A stretch of DNA of 64,000 nucleotides, from contig JAFBJZ010000616.1 in the NCBI GenBank assembly GCA_016785225.1, positions 2,283,001-2,347,000 on the forward strand, read 5' to 3'. The position numbers and the translations under genes were made by a program. A model generated the notes under the pieces. That model made no database searches. It was given only the letters and a program-made list of their open reading frames with translations, and was not told the origin of the DNA. Origin of the DNA: Psettodes erumei. Lineage: Eukaryota; Chordata; Actinopteri; Pleuronectiformes; Psettodidae. The stretch's first letter is position 1. Every line of letters starts with the position of its first letter. Below, piece after piece: positions 62,515 to 64,000 of the stretch.

Positions 62515-62626
62515 ACTCAAAAGATAATTTAGAGGCAGCTTAAGATGAGTTATGAAATGTATCACTTTTCTGATCTGTGTGATTAAAGTTTCTTCTCTCA
62601 GTAAAACCAGAGTACTGCAAATGAAA
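62515..62626 (+). repeat. Local repeat, unit B
   Basis: AAAAGATAATTTAGAGGCAG ... TGTGTGATTAAAGTTTCTTC ... AGTACTGCAAATG, parallel to units A and C. Confidence 0.6.
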
Positions 62627-62807
62627 AAAGTGCCAAAAAAAGAAAAACTGCGCCGCACCATCTGGTCTAAAGCTTCAGCCACGGTATCTATGCTTTACAC
62701 ACAAAACAAGGGGCGAAGCAGAGACGGCTCATTTGATTTTGGGAGAAGAAAGACAAATGTCTGACAATAAACAGTAAGGGCTGGGGTGCTAGTTTTTAAT
62801 AGTTTAG

Positions 62808-62918
62808 ATACTGAAGATGGTCATTTAAAAGCAGCTTGAGACCATTTATCATATGTCTGAATCTCTGTGATTAAAATGTTTATACTCACTAAAGAAAAAA
62901 TACTGCAGACTCCAGCAT
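62808..62918 (+). repeat. Local repeat, unit C
   Basis: ACTGAAGATGGTCATTTAAA ... TCTGTGATTAAAATGTTTAT ... ATACTGCAGACTCCAG. The ending matches unit A and the middle matches unit B. Confidence 0.6.
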
Positions 62919-63725
62919 TCACATACAGTAATAGTATGTTTTTCACCAAAAAGAATCGAGGATATGGAGGCACTGGTTTGTTTTGAGCATGGAAATCTTT
63001 AGGAATAACTTTAGTAAAGCTTGTGATTTCACTCGTACGTCCTTGAGGGCGGAGGCCTTAAAAAAAATGCAGCTTGAAGTTCTACGGAGGATTCCAAGCA
63101 GTTTGCACTTTCTCCTGATGTCTACAGTCACGATGGCAGATTAATAAGCCTCCTCTACATCAAATATTGGTTCTGTCTTCTCCTTTTAGAGTAATTACCA
63201 TATATAACCTCAACCTTGACATCACAGCTTCAGTAGGCTCCTTCCTGAATGCAACTACAGCAATAACGGGGGCAATGGCCCAGAGGCTCGCTGCGAGTGA
63301 CATGTAATTTTATGCCGCTGATTACAGAGTGGAACTTAATTTGTAGGCTGCCACATCACCTCTTTCATTAAACTCTTTTCTTTGCATATTGTCCAAATCA
63401 GGCTGAGGAGGGAACAAACTAAAAATAGATGAATAAATAAACTGCCCAGAAAATGACCGGTGTAGGAGCACGCAAGCGCCTTGAACTGGCAGAGCGTCAC
63501 GTGATTAAACCACCCGGGATTACCCCAGCGACTACCTGAGCAACATGACAACACGTAGCGAGATCAAGTAAGTTCTTCAGGCAAGTAAATCCTCCCAGAT
63601 GCTGATAAGAGTCCCTGTGTGAGCGCAGGGTCAGCCCGTTGGCCCACTTACTGCTGCTGCTGTAGCCTGGATTAATGCCAGATCTGCAGGGAGGTTATCA
63701 CCTTTAGTTACCACCGTGGATACGT

Positions 63726-63727
<2 letters not shown>

Positions 63728-63778
<51 letters not shown>
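63728..63778 (+). repeat. (CA)25 microsatellite
   Basis: 51 bp of uninterrupted CA. Confidence 0.95.
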
Positions 63779-63781
<3 letters not shown>

Positions 63782-64000
63782 ACCTCGGGCGACAGTGTGC
63801 ACGTGTTTGTAGATAATGTTACCATAATAAAGCAGCTTAAATCAGTGCTCCCCATACACTGACTTCTATGTGGTGGCTTACAACAATATCAACACTGACC
63901 ACTACGTATTAAGACATACACACACAGACCGACAACTGCTTCATCTGCAAATTGCAAGTGCTTAATCTGTAAATCGGACATGCCTCAACGCAAGGTGCGT

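Larger units (their letters stand above)
48437..64000 (-). other. Intron 1 of st6galnac3 and/or upstream DNA (15.6 kb)
   Basis: No further coding exon was recognised on either strand. A first exon of only about six codons (M-A-C-I-L-K in mammals) would be hard to see by eye. I could not pick out a convincing ATG followed shortly by a good phase-0 donor. The stretch carries mobile-element fragments, microsatellites and one CpG-dense patch, listed separately. Confidence 0.6.

Noticed and set aside
63535..63560. ATG-TTG-CTC-AG before GTAGTC as a candidate exon 1 on the minus strand
   Set aside because: It would break the phase 0 expected before exon 2, and the peptide does not match.
1..64000. 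rRNA, true tRNA genes, CRISPR arrays, bacterial operons, phage or plasmid features
   Set aside because: None seen. tRNA-like boxes occur only in SINE fragments, and tandem repeats lack the spacer structure of CRISPR.

Overview
This window comes from a vertebrate nuclear genome, most likely a teleost fish (probably a percomorph). It is A+T-rich and non-operonic, and dominated by long introns, dinucleotide microsatellites and many short decayed interspersed repeats of types I recognise as teleost-wide. No bacterial or phage features, rRNA, true tRNA genes or CRISPR arrays were seen.

One protein-coding gene can be supported, on the minus strand: st6galnac3, a Golgi alpha-2,6-sialyltransferase of CAZy family GT29. 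Four coding exons were mapped to base level by joining reading frames at canonical splice sites: exon 2 (48242-48436, membrane anchor and stem), exon 3 (41907-42316, sialylmotif L), exon 4 (12798-12905, sialylmotif S) and terminal exon 5 (10510-10699, motifs III and VS, stop codon). Intron phases are 0, 2 and 2, and the exons give 300 continuous codons. The mammalian protein is about 305 residues, so only about six N-terminal codons (exon 1) are missing. They lie upstream on the minus strand, either unrecognised in 48437-64000 or beyond the window.

Layout: 1-10509 is the 3' flank (3' UTR of unknown length, then gene-free DNA); 10700-12797 is intron 4; 12906-41906 is a 29-kb intron 3; 42317-48241 is intron 2; 48437-64000 is intron 1 and/or upstream DNA. 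The introns hold MITE-like elements with terminal inverted repeats (14380-14769, 29216-29647, 45604-45919, 51453-51918, 61932-62384), tRNA-derived SINE fragments (601-765, 36605-36720), a dead LINE reverse-transcriptase fragment (53446-53880), minisatellites and several hairpins. The most striking non-coding structure is a palindrome at 19903-19977 with perfect 30-bp arms.

I found no convincing new biological system. The points most worth checking are the near-perfect palindrome, a 20-bp direct repeat bracketing 827 bp in intron 4, a local three-copy repeat near the right end, and the unresolved 5' end of st6galnac3.
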